A stretch of 64,000 bases of DNA from Typha latifolia (Eukaryota > Streptophyta > Magnoliopsida > Poales > Typhaceae), in NCBI GenBank assembly GCA_019914945.1, contig CM034108.1, positions 878,001 to 942,000 of the forward strand. Reading direction: 5' to 3'. How positions within the stretch are numbered: position 1 is the stretch's first letter; the number at the start of each line of letters is the position of its first letter. This document shows, one piece after another, positions 18,872 through 31,422 of this stretch. The translations under genes were made by a program, and so were the position numbers. Below the pieces are notes generated by a model that was given only the letters and a program-made list of their open reading frames with translations, had not been told where the DNA came from and ran no database searches.

Positions 18872-20888
18872 TATAAATCAATTACAAGGGGAAATTAACA
18901 GGAAAACAGAGAGAAGAGGAGGAATGATGTTCTCCAAGTCGCTCCAGCGAGACAGAGAAGAGAATAAATAAGATGATGGCCAGGTACCAAATGCAGTTGA
19001 AATAGCTTTATAAAGAGAGTGCGAGACAGAGCGGCAACAAAAAGGACAAGAAGATTATAAAACCAAAGAATAACCTCAGGACCAGAAGATAAAAAGATAA
19101 AAGTAGAGGAGGAGTAGAAGGGCCAGAGTTTGTACATAAAATGCCATTGCAAATGGGCAATAGCATTACCACAGTGGAGAGTATAAGAGAAAAAACTCGT
19201 GCTCAGATATAGCAAAGGTGGGTCAGTTGTGCGGAATTCCTCCAAGCAGACATGGAGTCACAGCTGTTTCCTTTCAACTGTACCAATTCCCTCACGCCAA
19301 AAATAATAATAATTCTCACCTCTATTCCAGCAAGCAGAGTGAGGAATCTTTTGAACATATACATGCATATGCTAACTTTTGAATGTAAACGCAATGTAGC
19401 ATCTTTTTTCATGAACAGCATAGTGCATGCTACTGCTCAAATGGAATATTATGCGCAGCTATATATCTTAAAATAATTTACACTCTTTACCATATGGCTT
19501 TATAATTATACATTTTTAATCCTTCATATGCTATCTTAGATTTTTTTTGGTTTTTTCATTACTGAAAAGAACAGAATATTCTATATGCAACATGGATATT
19601 TTAAAAAAAGGACATGTAAGGGTCAAATAATAAATAATCTTGCAGTAAATTTGTTTCAATAATAATAAAATTAGAAGAGATTCTTTATCTTTCTTATTGG
19701 GCCGGGCCAAATTCGTAGCCGACATTGATTGGACTCTGGGCCTAGGTCCGAAAAATTGGGTTAGAAGTTTATAATGGATGTTCTTCATTTACCATTGGTG
19801 AATCATCAATTTGAAATTTTTTTGCATTACAACAAAATTTTGCTTTGTTTCGAGCATCAATGGGCTTTTACAGTATTATGAAAAATTACGATTCTTTGGA
19901 TACCTGATGCTTGATCTTATGAGTCTTGTGAAAGGCCGATTGTTTAGTGCAAAGCTCTAGTATCTATCATAAAATAAAATTTCTTTGTACAAATTATGCT
20001 CCTGTGTTTATTATGATATACTATGTTTTTACTTGTGATTGTAGACCTTTTAGGGAAGGCATTTCACCATTGCTCCTGCATTTGCTGCACCCAAGTAAGT
20101 GCTTGCAGATTTTATGCTCTTTTATATTTTAGTTTTATATATGTTTTATAACCATTTTATGCAACTATCCAACTTTATAAGGCTATGTTTATGAGTTGCA
20201 AATAGGATTTTGTTGATGCGTGTACCATAAGATTGCAACTGATTCAATGAGTTTATATAATTTGTTAAGTTGTAAGGTTGTAACTGATTCAATGAGTTTA
20301 TATAAATTTGCTATGAGATTGCTGTTTCTTTAGGGAATTCTTTGTAACAGATGGTCCTCTGCTGCACTGGACTTATCATGCTTCCTTCATGAAGGAACTA
20401 AGTTGCTTTTTTTTTCCCCCTCACAGACCATTTTCCTTTACTCCAAAGGCTCGAGCTCTCTCATAGAACTCAATTACTTACAAGTCTCATGAAACAGGGG
20501 AATTTAGTGCACAATCTTAGAATCTAAAGCCTTCTATTAGAATGCAACAATGGGATCATGAGAGAGAAAAGAGCTCCAATATCCAAATACTAAGCTGAAG
20601 TAACCATCCACTTTAAGAAAGGATCTTATAACCAATATTTAATATTAAACTTCAAGCACTGCCGCCTCTAGTTTACTTGCAGTGTCAGTATATTTTGGTT
20701 GGTCGGTTAATTGGTCTTGTGCTCTTTTCTTTTTTCCTTAGATCTCACTTGAAACCAAGACAGGGACAAAGGATCTCCCGAAATGTTATATATTTGGAGG
20801 TGGTTCCAGGGCCTTTCACCCATCAGCCATTTGGTAAGTCTCTCTATTGCTCTTGCCCTCAGTACCTGAGCAAAATTTCCAATATCCT
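18872..20888. other. Divergent intergenic region between EPFL2-like and XYN3-like genes
   Basis: This holds the promoters of both divergent genes. No other gene is recognised. A possible 5'UTR exon of the xylanase may lie at about 20751-20888, following an acceptor-like TTTTCCTTAG. A two-copy direct repeat lies at 20228-20318. Confidence 0.4.
20228..20318. repeat. Two-copy direct repeat of about 46 bp
   Basis: The phrase AACTGATTCAATGAGTTTAT appears at about 20237 and 20283 within similar flanks (AAGATTG / AAGGTTG). It is a simple local duplication. Confidence 0.7.
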
Positions 20889-23800
20889 ATGGCTGACACA
20901 CAAGGAAATAGCTGCAGTGTGGAAAGTTCAAAGGTAAGCGTTATGTTTATTTGTCCCTGTTTACTCTAGTTCACAATTTAGTTCGAGGAGTTGGACCCAT
21001 TGAGTCATTTGGGTTGAGCCACTTGCATTATTATCTTTTTTAATAAAGTATGTTTGATAAGTCCTATATTCATGGAATAGTGATAGATTTTAAGCAGTAC
21101 ATGACGAAGCATGAAATGTGCTACTTATTATTATGAACCTTAATTAGGCAAGGAAGCAGGTCACTTATCTGATATTTGTAAAGGGGAGTGATGGTGCTAA
21201 AGAGTAATGCTAAACGGAACGTAATATCATGAAAACTAAAAGGTCAATCTGTTCATAATTTTTTCAACTCAACCAAATAACAACTATGCTGCATCTGTTT
21301 CTTGTTTAAAGCAAAAGGAGTTAAATTCTAGTTGCATTGCCGATGGAGATGAGAACATCATACTGAATCCTGACTTTGAGGATGGCCTGAACAATTGGTC
21401 TGGAAGAGGATGCAACATAGTTCTGCAGGACTCCATGGGAGATGGTAAGATAGTTCCATTAAGCGGTAAGCACTTTGTTTCGACAACCGGGCGGACACAG
21501 AACTGGCATGGAATTCAGCAAGATATTACAGGCAGGCTGCAAAGAAAGCTTCTTTATGAGGTCACTGCAACTGTAAGGATAGTTGGAAATGTTAGCACAT
21601 CTGATATTCGCGCTACGCTGTATGTTCAACCAGCAAATGGTCGTGATCAATACATAGGCATCGGCAAGTGAGTACTAATCTTCTGAAACATGTCAAATTC
21701 TTCATCATCTTCTGCTTAACCAGAGAAACATCCATATTTGCATTGCAAACATTCTATCTGACCATGTATAACTTTCGATTTTATCTTTCAGTCTGCAGGC
21801 ATCAGATAAGGATTGGGTGCAGTTGCAGGGGAAATTTCTACTGAATGGTGTTGCTGCCAAAGCTGTTGTATATATAGAAGGCCCACCTGTTGGTACTGAT
21901 ATTCTTCTGAACACTTTAGTGATTAAACATGCAGAGAAGCTCCCACCATCATCCCCTCCTGACTTTGCGGTCAGTTTATTTACATGATTACGAGTTTTTT
22001 TTTGGGGGGTGATTAAGTCTTTATCGTATCAGCTAACTCAATTTAATTGTATATTCTCAATTTGTGCTCTGAAATAATATACTCTGTTTGCTAGAAATTT
22101 GGATTGTCAATTGGTCTTTTGAAATCGAAGGGAAAATTCTCCCGCCATTTTCTCATTAATGAGCTCTGCTGTGACAGAATGTTCTATATGGAGTAAACAT
22201 TATCCAAAACAGCAACCTGAGTGATGGCCTAAATGGCTGGTTTCCTCTTGGTCCATGTAATCTAAGCATTGCGAATGGCTCCCCTCGTGTGCTCCCTCCA
22301 ATGGCAAGAGAATCTCTCGGGCAGCATGAGCCTCTAAATGGAAGCTACATCCTTGTAACAAATCGAACCCAGACTTGGATGGGGCCTTCTCAAACAATTA
22401 CCGACAAGTTGAGCTTATTTGTAACATACCAAGTATCTGCTTGGGTTCGAGTAGGCTCTCAAAGAAATGGTCCTCAGAATATAAACATCGCGCTCGGAGT
22501 CGATAGCCAGTGGATCAATGGTGGCCAAGTTGAAGCTGATGATGATAGATGGTATGAGGTTGGGGGTGCATTCAGAATCGAGAAGCAACCATCAAGAGTC
22601 TTAGTTTACGTTCAGGGTCCTGCTGGTGGTGTTGATCTAATGGTTGCTGGGCTTCAGATCTTTCCGGTCAATAGGATAGCAAGATTCAGACATCTAAATA
22701 GGCAAACAGACAAGGTAGACTTCCTTGCGAATCTATTCCAATATAATTTGACATCAAAAGGTGTAATCCATTTATTTCTAATTTGTTTGGAAAATTACTC
22801 TTTTGGGTTCGACTTGGATTGACGACACTTACTTTAATGTGTTTGTCGATCGTTTGATTTCAAACCTGAGCCTATGCATGCAGGTGAGGAAGCGTGATGT
22901 GGTTCTAAAAGTTACAAGCTCGAACGGTGACGCTCTAAATGGCGCAATAGTGAGAGTGAAACAGACGCAGAACAGCTTCCCCTTTGGTTCCTGCATCATG
23001 CGAACAAACATAGATAACGAAGATTTCGTCGCCTTCTTCCTCAAAAATTTCAACTGGGCAGTGTTCGGGAATGAGCTGAAGTGGTACTGGACGGAGGCAC
23101 AGCAAGGAGTGTTGAACTACACGGATGCTGATGAGCTTCTTGATCTGTGCAGCAAGAACGGCATAGAGGTGAGAGGCCACTGCATATTCTGGGAAGTGCA
23201 AGGTGCAGTCCAGTCCTGGGTCCAATCTCTCAGCAAGAACGATCTGATGACCGCCGTCCAAAACCGAATTAACGGTCTTCTATCGAGATACAAGGGTAAA
23301 TTCAGGCACTATGATGTGAACAATGAAATGCTTCATGGCTCATTTTATCAAGATAGGCTGGGTAAAGACATCAGGCCTACAATGTTCAAGACTGCAAGCC
23401 AACTTGATCCCTCTGCCACACTCTTTGTGAATGACTACCATGTGGAGGATGCAGCTGATGTTAGAGCAACCCCTGAGGTGTACATAGAGCAAATACTTGG
23501 TCTTCAAGACCAAGGTGCACCTGTGGGAGGAATTGGAGTGCAAGGCCATATAGATTACCCTGTAGGACCTATTGTATCCTCTGCATTGGATAAGTTGGGG
23601 GTTCTTGGCCTCCCTATCTGGTTCACCGAGGTAGACGTATCATCGACGAACGAATACGTACGAGCTGATGATTTAGAGGTTATGCTGCGGGAGGCGTACG
23701 CGCACCCGGCTGTCGAGGGTGTCATGCTATGGGGTTTCTGGGAGCTGTTCATGAGCCGGAATAACTCCCACCTAATTAATGCTGAAGGGGATGTCAATGA

Positions 23801-24002
23801 AGCTGGCAAGAGGTACCTAGCACTGAAGCAAGAATGGCTATCACATGCTCATGGACATACATCTGACCAAGGGGAGTTCAAGTTCAGAGGCTTCCATGGA
23901 ACTTACACGGTTGAGGTCTATAGCATGAAGAAGAAATACTCTCAAACTTTTACTGTGGACAAGGGTGACTCTCCTCTGGAAATTGATGTCAGCTTATCAT
24001 AA
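20889..24002 (+). CDS. XYN3: Endo-1,4-beta-xylanase with two CBM22 domains and a GH10 domain
   Basis: Five exons by splice phase: 20889-20933, 21312-21667, 21792-21969, 22178-22714 and 22884-24002, giving 744 aa. The 45-nt first coding exon starts at the first ATG after an in-frame stop. Residues about 25-185 form the first CBM22 (starts ENIILNPDFEDGLNNW) and about 195-350 the second (GVNIIQN..DGLNGW). The GH10 barrel is about 375-645, followed by a short C-terminal beta segment. The catalytic acid/base is Glu520 in DVNNEML and the nucleophile Glu621 in WFTEVDVSS; both are present. GH10 enzymes cut the xylan backbone of secondary cell walls. Two CBM22 modules and this length match Arabidopsis At4g08160 (XYN3) rather than XYN1 or XYN2. 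No classical signal peptide is seen at the chosen start, so an alternative upstream start cannot be excluded. Confidence 0.9.
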
Positions 24003-24454
24003 ACTTACGTTATAATGATTTATACGATACAGAATAACGAGCTACACGCTTGACTTACAAGCTTGGTATGCTCTTGCTCATGTCTCGTGACTATCAACAA
24101 GATTTATGGACAAGTTATGTTTGTGCAATTTACAAAAGAAGAATTATTGTGATCATTGTTTAATGGTACATCTCATATCAGCGAGATAAGATGTGATTAT
24201 GTATCAAAGTGTTTATTACTTTAAATCGATTATATCAACGGAAAACAACTTGAAGGAGAAAACTTCAACTTCTTATAGAATGAGATAATTCAAAATTTAC
24301 TGAGCTGCAATAATAACGACAAATTATAGGTAACATTACCAACTGCGTTAACATCACAAAAGAAGGGTATATGCATTTCAGAACTATAAAATACAATCCA
24401 AAATAACAAAGATCAAACATACCACTATATTCTGTGACTTCAATACTGCGTATG
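24003..24454. other. Convergent 3' flanks of xylanase and KNOX genes
   Basis: This is 452 bp between the stop codons of two convergent genes. No gene or RNA is seen. Confidence 0.4.
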
Positions 24455-25279
24455 TCATGGAGCAAATCGGTACATGGTATCACCCATAAGTTGCCCTTCC
24501 ATGTAGAAACCAGCAGCAGCATTATTCTGAGGACGGAACCCATCCATTACAATAAATTGCATGTCCTCTGATGGCTTCCAGTGCCGCTTCCTTTGGTTTA
24601 TGAACCAATTGTTGATCTGCTTCTGATCAAGGCCAGTTAGTTCCGCCAGCGCAACCTTCTCTGTCTCCTGTGACCACTTCTAATATGCTAAAAAAATGTT
24701 TGGACATGCATATAGCTAACACAAAACCAAAGACATAACAAGGACATAGTATAGGAATGCATATATATCTACTTTATGAGTTGTAGAATAATCCTTCTGT
24801 ATGAATAGGTAAGTAATGATTATCGTATAAGTAATTGCTACTAGCTACTTAAATTAAGCTGCTTTTATATCTTGATCATTTAAAATGAGTCATCTGGCAG
24901 GAAAATATATGCCAATGACTAAAGGAACTCAGATTACTTATGAGGATCTGAGCTAGCGCTGGCAGCAATCATTGTAGTTATCTAAATAGGATAGGAATTG
25001 TGCTTGCGATTGTGTCCCGAGCACAATTAATCCAGTTTATATATTGTGAGAACATTAAAGTGAGGTATGTTTGATCATACTTGCTAGGGCGAAAAAAAAA
25101 CATATCATAGAGGTATGTTTGATCATACTTACTACCGCGAAAAAAAAAAACATCTCATACCGATGGATATGGCCATTTATAGTGCAGCTCCCACCAGTTG
25201 AGTAGCTTTTGTCGTGCCTCTTTTGGCAGCTTTCCTTTCTTCTTTTTCTTCGAAAGCTCTTTCCTGAGGCTACTTAAGC
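24455..25279 (-). CDS. Class I KNOX (KNOTTED1-like) homeobox protein, 3' part
   Basis: Two exons are visible: 25279-25161, cut by the assembly gap, and 24667-24455. The first encodes the end of the ELK domain ([20 protein letters not shown]) and the start of the homeodomain with the TALE three-residue extension PYP. The second gives recognition helix [20 protein letters not shown] and the tail MYRFAP before the stop. The intron position within the homeodomain after PYPS is the conserved KNOX one. Class I KNOX transcription factors maintain shoot meristems with BELL partners in the nucleus. The tail [10 protein letters not shown] places it in class I rather than class II. The MEINOX half and the start codon are missing, presumably in the gap of unknown true size. 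A 48-bp direct repeat sits against the 5' splice site. Confidence 0.9.
25062..25159. repeat. 48-bp tandem direct repeat at the KNOX intron 5' end
   Basis: Two copies of a unit that begins GAGGTATGTTTGATCATACT and ends in a run of A followed by CAT.TCATA (25062-25109 and 25110-25159). The right copy overlaps the minus-strand donor site GTATGAGATG of the KNOX intron. Confidence 0.8.
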
Positions 25280-25779
25280 NNNNNNNNNNNNNNNNNNNNN
25301 NNNNNNNNNNNNNNNNNNNNNNNNNNNNNNNNNNNNNNNNNNNNNNNNNNNNNNNNNNNNNNNNNNNNNNNNNNNNNNNNNNNNNNNNNNNNNNNNNNNN
25401 NNNNNNNNNNNNNNNNNNNNNNNNNNNNNNNNNNNNNNNNNNNNNNNNNNNNNNNNNNNNNNNNNNNNNNNNNNNNNNNNNNNNNNNNNNNNNNNNNNNN
25501 NNNNNNNNNNNNNNNNNNNNNNNNNNNNNNNNNNNNNNNNNNNNNNNNNNNNNNNNNNNNNNNNNNNNNNNNNNNNNNNNNNNNNNNNNNNNNNNNNNNN
25601 NNNNNNNNNNNNNNNNNNNNNNNNNNNNNNNNNNNNNNNNNNNNNNNNNNNNNNNNNNNNNNNNNNNNNNNNNNNNNNNNNNNNNNNNNNNNNNNNNNNN
25701 NNNNNNNNNNNNNNNNNNNNNNNNNNNNNNNNNNNNNNNNNNNNNNNNNNNNNNNNNNNNNNNNNNNNNNNNNNNNNNN
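25280..25779. other. Assembly gap (500 N)
   Basis: Exactly 500 undefined bases. The round number suggests a placeholder of unknown true length. The 3' half of KIN-8A and the 5' half of the KNOX gene are both missing and together would need several kilobases. Confidence 0.97.
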
Positions 25780-25985
25780 TAACCGTACAAAATTAACTGA
25801 TACCTTCTAAGATAAAGGTTGAAAATTAAGCTAAAGATACAACAGATGAGAATGTGAATCAGGAATTGGTTAATGAATTAACCTTAACAGTGAAACGTTA
25901 AAAAAAAAAACTTTCACTGGCATGGAAAATCCAAAAAGCAACCAGAAAAGGAAAGTATATATAGAGACTTTTGACACTCAATTAC

Positions 25986-28791
25986 CGTGATGAGGTTGCA
26001 TTTGCTTCTGTGCTTTCTGTTTTACGCCTACTATTTCCAAGATTTAAAAGTTCAAGAATCTTATCTGCTGACTGAACCTGTGGAATGAAAAGATTTAAAT
26101 GGATCATATTGTTTTCTGTCAGGAAACATGCAAATTCTTAGAAGCTCAAGATGACATGAGTCATGATAGTAGATCTTATAAATTAAAGGCATCAAAAGTT
26201 CAGAATGGGAGAACTGCAATATTTAACATTCAATGGATACCTACTATTGGGGGGAAAAAAGAATCATCTGGCAAAATCATGCTGAGCTCAGTTGTATTTT
26301 TTGACGAAAGAGGTCAGTTGTATTTACTAGAGAAAAAGAAGCATTAAAAAATTAAAAAGTGAAAAAAAGAGAAACAGGGATAGGTACGCCAAAATTCAAA
26401 GTAACTTAGTAGACTTGTTTTCCCTGCTTACAGTTCACAGTTCAGAATACAATTTTGCGTGTCTGTCTAAATAATGTGGCATACAATCTTTCATGCTTCA
26501 GACTAAGTGAAGACAAATTGGGAGAATAAATATCAATATTACTCAAGTAGAACAAACAAAATTAGCAAAACAAAACCAGCACAACCAACCAGCTGGAGTA
26601 GGCTTGCAGAAAGAGAGGGATGTATCACATGAGGGATGGAACTAATCAAAATCATGATATATTCAATTAGAAGGAGATAACTGACAAAAGTAAAGAAAAT
26701 GTCAGGAATGGCTGTAAAACCTTAATACTTCTTAAACCAGCAACTATTATGCCATGCTGAGGATCTTCTCGAAGCTCCAAATGTCCTGATGATTTTTCAA
26801 GCAAATCATAGATAACCTGGAATTAAGCAGAAAGGGAAACCTATTTATCAGCCCTCTCTTTTCATGAATAGATGCATGGGCAGCATAGCAATTAACCCTC
26901 TCAAGCGCTCATAATGTAAAAGCTCACAGCATACTTCATTATACACTTCAAGATAGGAACAAGTGACTTCAAAGGTGTCTGAGCTCTCATCATTCTTGAT
27001 AAGATCAAAAATTGTGTGCAAGCTAAGAACCATGAGACCAGGGTCATTACGGGTCCCAACCATCGTGTAAGTTTTGCCACTGCCAAAAAGAATAAAAACA
27101 ATGTCACAGTAACAAGAAACTTTTCCCTATCAGTATCAGCTTCATTTACAAACAAGAAGTGCAGCAACCCTAGCATAGCATACCTAAAAACATCAAATCA
27201 GTTGTAGTGTGACCCTTTTCTTAAAGAAATGAATGATGCATTAGCCAAAGGGGCTATTTGCAGATCATGAATATTCCCAAACCAAATAAGAGAAACTATG
27301 CATTATGAAAACCCATAAAAGGTCTAATTTTTCTTAACTGGAAGCTCAACTATATGTGAAACAAATCACCTACACCAGCTGCAAGAATCCTAACAGAATG
27401 GAGGATAGGTTTACAGCTACTAGGGGGGAGAATGACACTTCCCCTCTTTTCCTCCAAAGGAAGATGCCACTGGATTTTCAGGCCTGTAAAGACAACATGA
27501 TAGATATCTTTGAGCCAATGGCCTGTAAGAGTATAGCTCAGATGAGATGAGGAATTACAGCCCACTTGGTTATTATTGGACTACACTATTGATCCTTTCT
27601 ATTTCACACAATCTTTGATCTTGTTTTCTCTCATGATTTAATGATTCTCTGTGCTCTATATGGCTTACAGATACATGTAGGACCCGCTACCCTACCAGTC
27701 TGATATCAGGTTTGGATTAGGATATGCTTTTAGTCCTGCTATAGTAAATATGCCACAAAAGAAGCACAAAATAGAACAAACATCTCAGCAGTGGATTAGA
27801 TTTAAATCTAGACATGAGTATTGGATTAACATCGGCTTGGAACTAATTTACATTACTGATATTTTTCTTCATATGTTACAAATCTAGTATAACAGACTTC
27901 TGATTTTCCTTAATATCTGCATTGCTTATCTAATGAAGACCTTCCAAAATTACAAACAATGCCCTTTAATGCAAGCTTACAGTCACATATAAGGAAAATA
28001 ACAACTGGATAAAGCAATTGTAGAGGATATATTCTTAATAAATAAGTAGAGCATATATAAGAAATAAGTACCTTCCAGTAGAACCATATGCAAATACAGT
28101 TGCATTAAGACCTTGAATGACACCAGCAATTGTAGAGGATATATTTTTATACACATCCTGCAAAAAGTGTAATCACAGTTCATATAGATGGATGTACATA
28201 AATTTGTTCAAAAGAAAAGGATTAACCCTTCATTTAGACAATAATTCTTCCACTGAAGGCAAAACAGTAGAATAAGAGCCAATGGGAGATTTAAATAAAA
28301 AGTATAATGGACTCATTCCTGAAATTTCCAAACTGAGCAACAACTACATTTCAATCACGGAACTCTACATACCGCATTAACACACCCAGGTGCAAATACA
28401 TGATCAAAACTGTATCTTCTCTCTTTAGTTCGATTTTGGATGAGATCCAGGTAGTCCTTTGATAGATCAGGGTCCAAAACAACTACATTCTGCAATATAA
28501 GAGAAAATCATGCCTTACTACTGTTTCATGCGAACAAAATATTCCTTCACATTCTAAGGGAATCAAGAAATTGTTGCACCTTCTTATCAATCACTTGAAT
28601 AATATGACGACAATGACGCCTCTCAGCTTCAGTCAATGGCCTGCATTTAACAGCCACCTGCAACAAGAAAAGGCGCAGGAAGAAATTCATGTTGAGCATT
28701 TCAACATATTGCAAGGCTGATCTTTTGCACTTGAGGTACCTACCAAGAGTGTCGCGGTCTTTTTCGAGGCGGGAGCTCTGATTGTTGGCAT
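25986..28791 (-). CDS. KIN8A: Kinesin-8 motor protein KIN-8A, 5' part
   Basis: Seven exons can be joined in phase: 28791-28744, 28657-28580, 28489-28373, 28157-28072, 27079-26935, 26816-26721 and 26077-25986. They encode about 220 aa, starting [16 protein letters not shown]. Motor motifs in order are [26 protein letters not shown], the P-loop GSTGSGKTYT split by an intron, CSYLEVYNE and [19 protein letters not shown]. The last exon reaches [10 protein letters not shown] and the TSSR of switch I. The pattern follows Arabidopsis KIN-8A (At1g18550) closely. Kinesin-8 proteins are plus-end-directed motors that regulate microtubule length in division. Switch II, the rest of the motor and the neck should follow but fall in the gap (25280-25779). 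The donor of exon 6 (GTTTTA) is weak. Confidence 0.9.
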
Positions 28792-30508
28792 TTCTTATCC
28801 CACAACTGCTTCCAGAAATATCCTATTTCTTGGCCAAAACAATCACTGCTCTAATCTTCCCTCATTGAATGGTTTATGCTCAAAAGTTTTGACCGATCAG
28901 CATAAACATTTTCGTACGAAACGCAAAACAACAGAAGAGCACAGCAATCAAACTAAATTTCCACTTGAATACACTACGATCACCAAAATATTCTTCAACT
29001 TAATTCAGTACCAAAGCAGTCAGAAGGATAAAGTAACTGCATTGGTCATTCACCAACTCAAAAATAGCTAAGACGCTTTAAACCGAAAAAAGTCAGCACA
29101 TGGTCCAAATCCGGAGCTCTAAAACCCTAAGCCATCAAACCTTCGCGCCTCCAAGTCGCATACTTGAAATAATCCCACCGAACTGATCTCCGTTACTCTC
29201 GGAACTCCAAGAAGCGCGCTTCTTTCTTTGCCAAGCCACGCAGAGCTCACAGAACCCCTAATTCCTCACCATTTTGATCGAATTTTTCAAGAGAACGAAC
29301 GTCTCCTCCCCTCAAACACTCAAAGAACCGATTCCAATCCCCACTCCATGAAACTGGAAGGGATCGACGGAGACGACCAGAATCGCTTCAAGATCGCATC
29401 CACCGACACACACAGCCAAAATAGAAGGGAAGCAAGGGTTCAGAGAGGATCGCAGTAGGGCCTCGAGCTCGGAACTGTGGAGATGGTATTATTTCGTTCT
29501 TTAATCGCGGCAGCTGCGAGGGAATCGACTCGTTCTCGTGCTCCGCGGAACAACATAAGAACGCGCCCCAAAAGAATCCAAACCTCCAGGATATCGGACC
29601 GTTCACGAGCCCGTGATAGTGCCAGGGTGTAACGAAAATTTACGAAAACACCCTAAAGTAAGTAGACACCAAGACGGTTGGTGGGGTGGTTGACAAATTT
29701 TGGCAGTAAGCGATACATGGATATGGATAGAATTATATGGGTCGAAGGGTATAATTTAAGTGAAGCAGTCAAATCTATGAGACTCTGTTTGTTTGTCGCT
29801 TCTCCATTTGTTAAGGTAGTGGTGGAGCCCATGAGGAGAATTACACGTTAATGCTAACAACGATTAATGTGTCCAAGAAACCAGTGAGCTTGGACGAGTT
29901 CGATTTTAAGAAAATTTATTAAAATTTCTCTAGATTCTATTGGGAAAGTTTTAATTCACGATGGCATTTTCAAAGAGATGTTTGGGTCGTGAGCCGAAAG
30001 TTGCTGGCCCAAAATAGAGGCAGGCAATAGTGGTGGCCCGCGATGCCAGTTCCCCTAATTAATGACCAATTAGCGAATTAATTAAATTAAACAATTGAAG
30101 CAAAAAAATAAATAAGAAAAAAAGAGAGGTTTTATATTGACTCGGGGAAGAGAAAAAGCGTTATATAAAGGGGATTTGCCAAGGCCCAAAGGCCAAAGGG
30201 CATTCATTGATGGGGCTTTTATACGAGGACGGTGGGAGGTGGCACGCCACGAGCTGCAAAAGGATTGGTCCTTTTCGCCTTTCGAGCGGCCCACCGCAAA
30301 TTTGGCAGTACGTGCCTCGCCGGGTCCCACGTGTCGCGGCCGACTCGGCGCTAATTTGTTGGAATTATAAATATATATTTTCATAACATTTAATAACCAT
30401 CAGCTTATTATTATTACTTATTTATTTGTGTAGCCAATGAGATAATGCTATTATACAAATATTTTTTTAAGCATGCGACAATGTCAAATTTATCTGTAAA
30501 AAATATCA

Positions 30509-30511
<3 letters not shown>

Positions 30512-30539
<28 letters not shown>
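30512..30539. repeat. AT microsatellite
   Basis: A run of about 28 alternating AT bases. Confidence 0.9.
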
Positions 30540-31281
30540 CTATATAAATATATTGGTAGTATATCAGCAGTAGCTTACTATTAAGCACACTCCCTAGTAA
30601 CAGTACATCTTCAGATGGTGCACCAAAAATTTGCTCTTTTCGTAGTGGCAGGATCTTATGTCACTATCTAGTCAATCACTTTACAAGCTCGTAGGGTTAT
30701 TTAGTTTTAGTCTTTAGGGCCGACCTTCGAGCAACTATGATGATCCATCATTTGGTCAAAACGCAAATGCCTCTTTAAATTCCACTATTCGTAAAAGTTG
30801 TCTCATGGTTTCATACTTGAACCGGAATAAGGCTAAAGGAGTCTGTACGAGATGAATGCATCTACAGTTAGTAGCCACCTCAACTCCAACATCATCATCT
30901 ATTTCTCCTGTAGTCATCGATATTGATATTTAATAAATATTTCTTTGGAGCTTAAATATGAGATATAATTTACACTCGTTTTTTTTTTGTTTTCCTTCCG
31001 ATGTTTTCTTGAGGAGAGGATTGTGCATTTTCTGAGACGTCGCCGTCTAAATGTTCAGAAAAATACTATTCTAGCCTGAATCCATTGTTCTTTAGTTTTA
31101 TTTGTTGCTGCTTAAACTAGTTCTTTGGGTAACATTGGTCTGTCTTTTGGGATGTTGCTCATTTAACTTGTCAACTAGTGCATCACTTACAGCCTTACAG
31201 GTAGCCAAAGTAATAAAAGCAAAGGTTAAAGTCATGTTGGATGCTAGTGCGATGATTCATGTAACAAAAGAGTGTAAGCAT

Positions 31282-31359
31282 AAGCCCAAAATATTGGGCC
31301 AACCAAAGCCCAAATATTCGGATCTTTTATGGCATCCGATTAGCCCAAACGGCACGTGC
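31282..31359 (+). promoter_or_regulatory. Site II / G-box cluster upstream of cyclin T
   Basis: GCCCA or TGGGCC words occur at about 31283, 31295, 31308 and 31343, followed by the G-box GCACGTGC at 31352-31359. Such GCCCA (site II, TCP-binding) elements combined with telo-boxes are typical of promoters of growth and cell-cycle genes. Position fits a promoter for the cyclin T transcript starting near 31.44 kb. Function is inferred. Confidence 0.45.
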
Positions 31360-31408
31360 TTCTCGTGTGGTTCACGCCAGTTGCATCGCATATAGCAGTA
31401 TAGCGATA

Positions 31409-31422
31409 GGGGGGGGGGGGGG
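31409..31422. repeat. Poly-G tract (14 G)
   Basis: Fourteen consecutive G residues lie just upstream of the probable cyclin T transcription start. Such homopolymers are uncommon and prone to sequencing error. Confidence 0.9.

Noticed and set aside
25155..25790. Continuous frame spanning the N gap on either strand
   Set aside because: Undefined bases cannot carry stops, so the openness means nothing; only the ELK/homeodomain part is real.
24455..28791. A kinesin-homeobox fusion gene
   Set aside because: Each half follows its own family pattern and is truncated at the gap; fusion is more likely an artefact.
29228..29458. Frame opposite the KIN-8A 5' flank
   Set aside because: It starts with a non-ATG codon (GTG/TTG-like context) and has no homologous motif; it is probably UTR or promoter DNA of the kinesin gene.
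30137..30370. GC-rich open frames on both strands near 30.2 kb
   Set aside because: No family resemblance and no splice or start context; composition alone explains the openness.
31102..31395. 97-codon frame upstream of cyclin T
   Set aside because: It overlaps promoter-type motifs and resembles no known protein beyond chance hydrophobic start.
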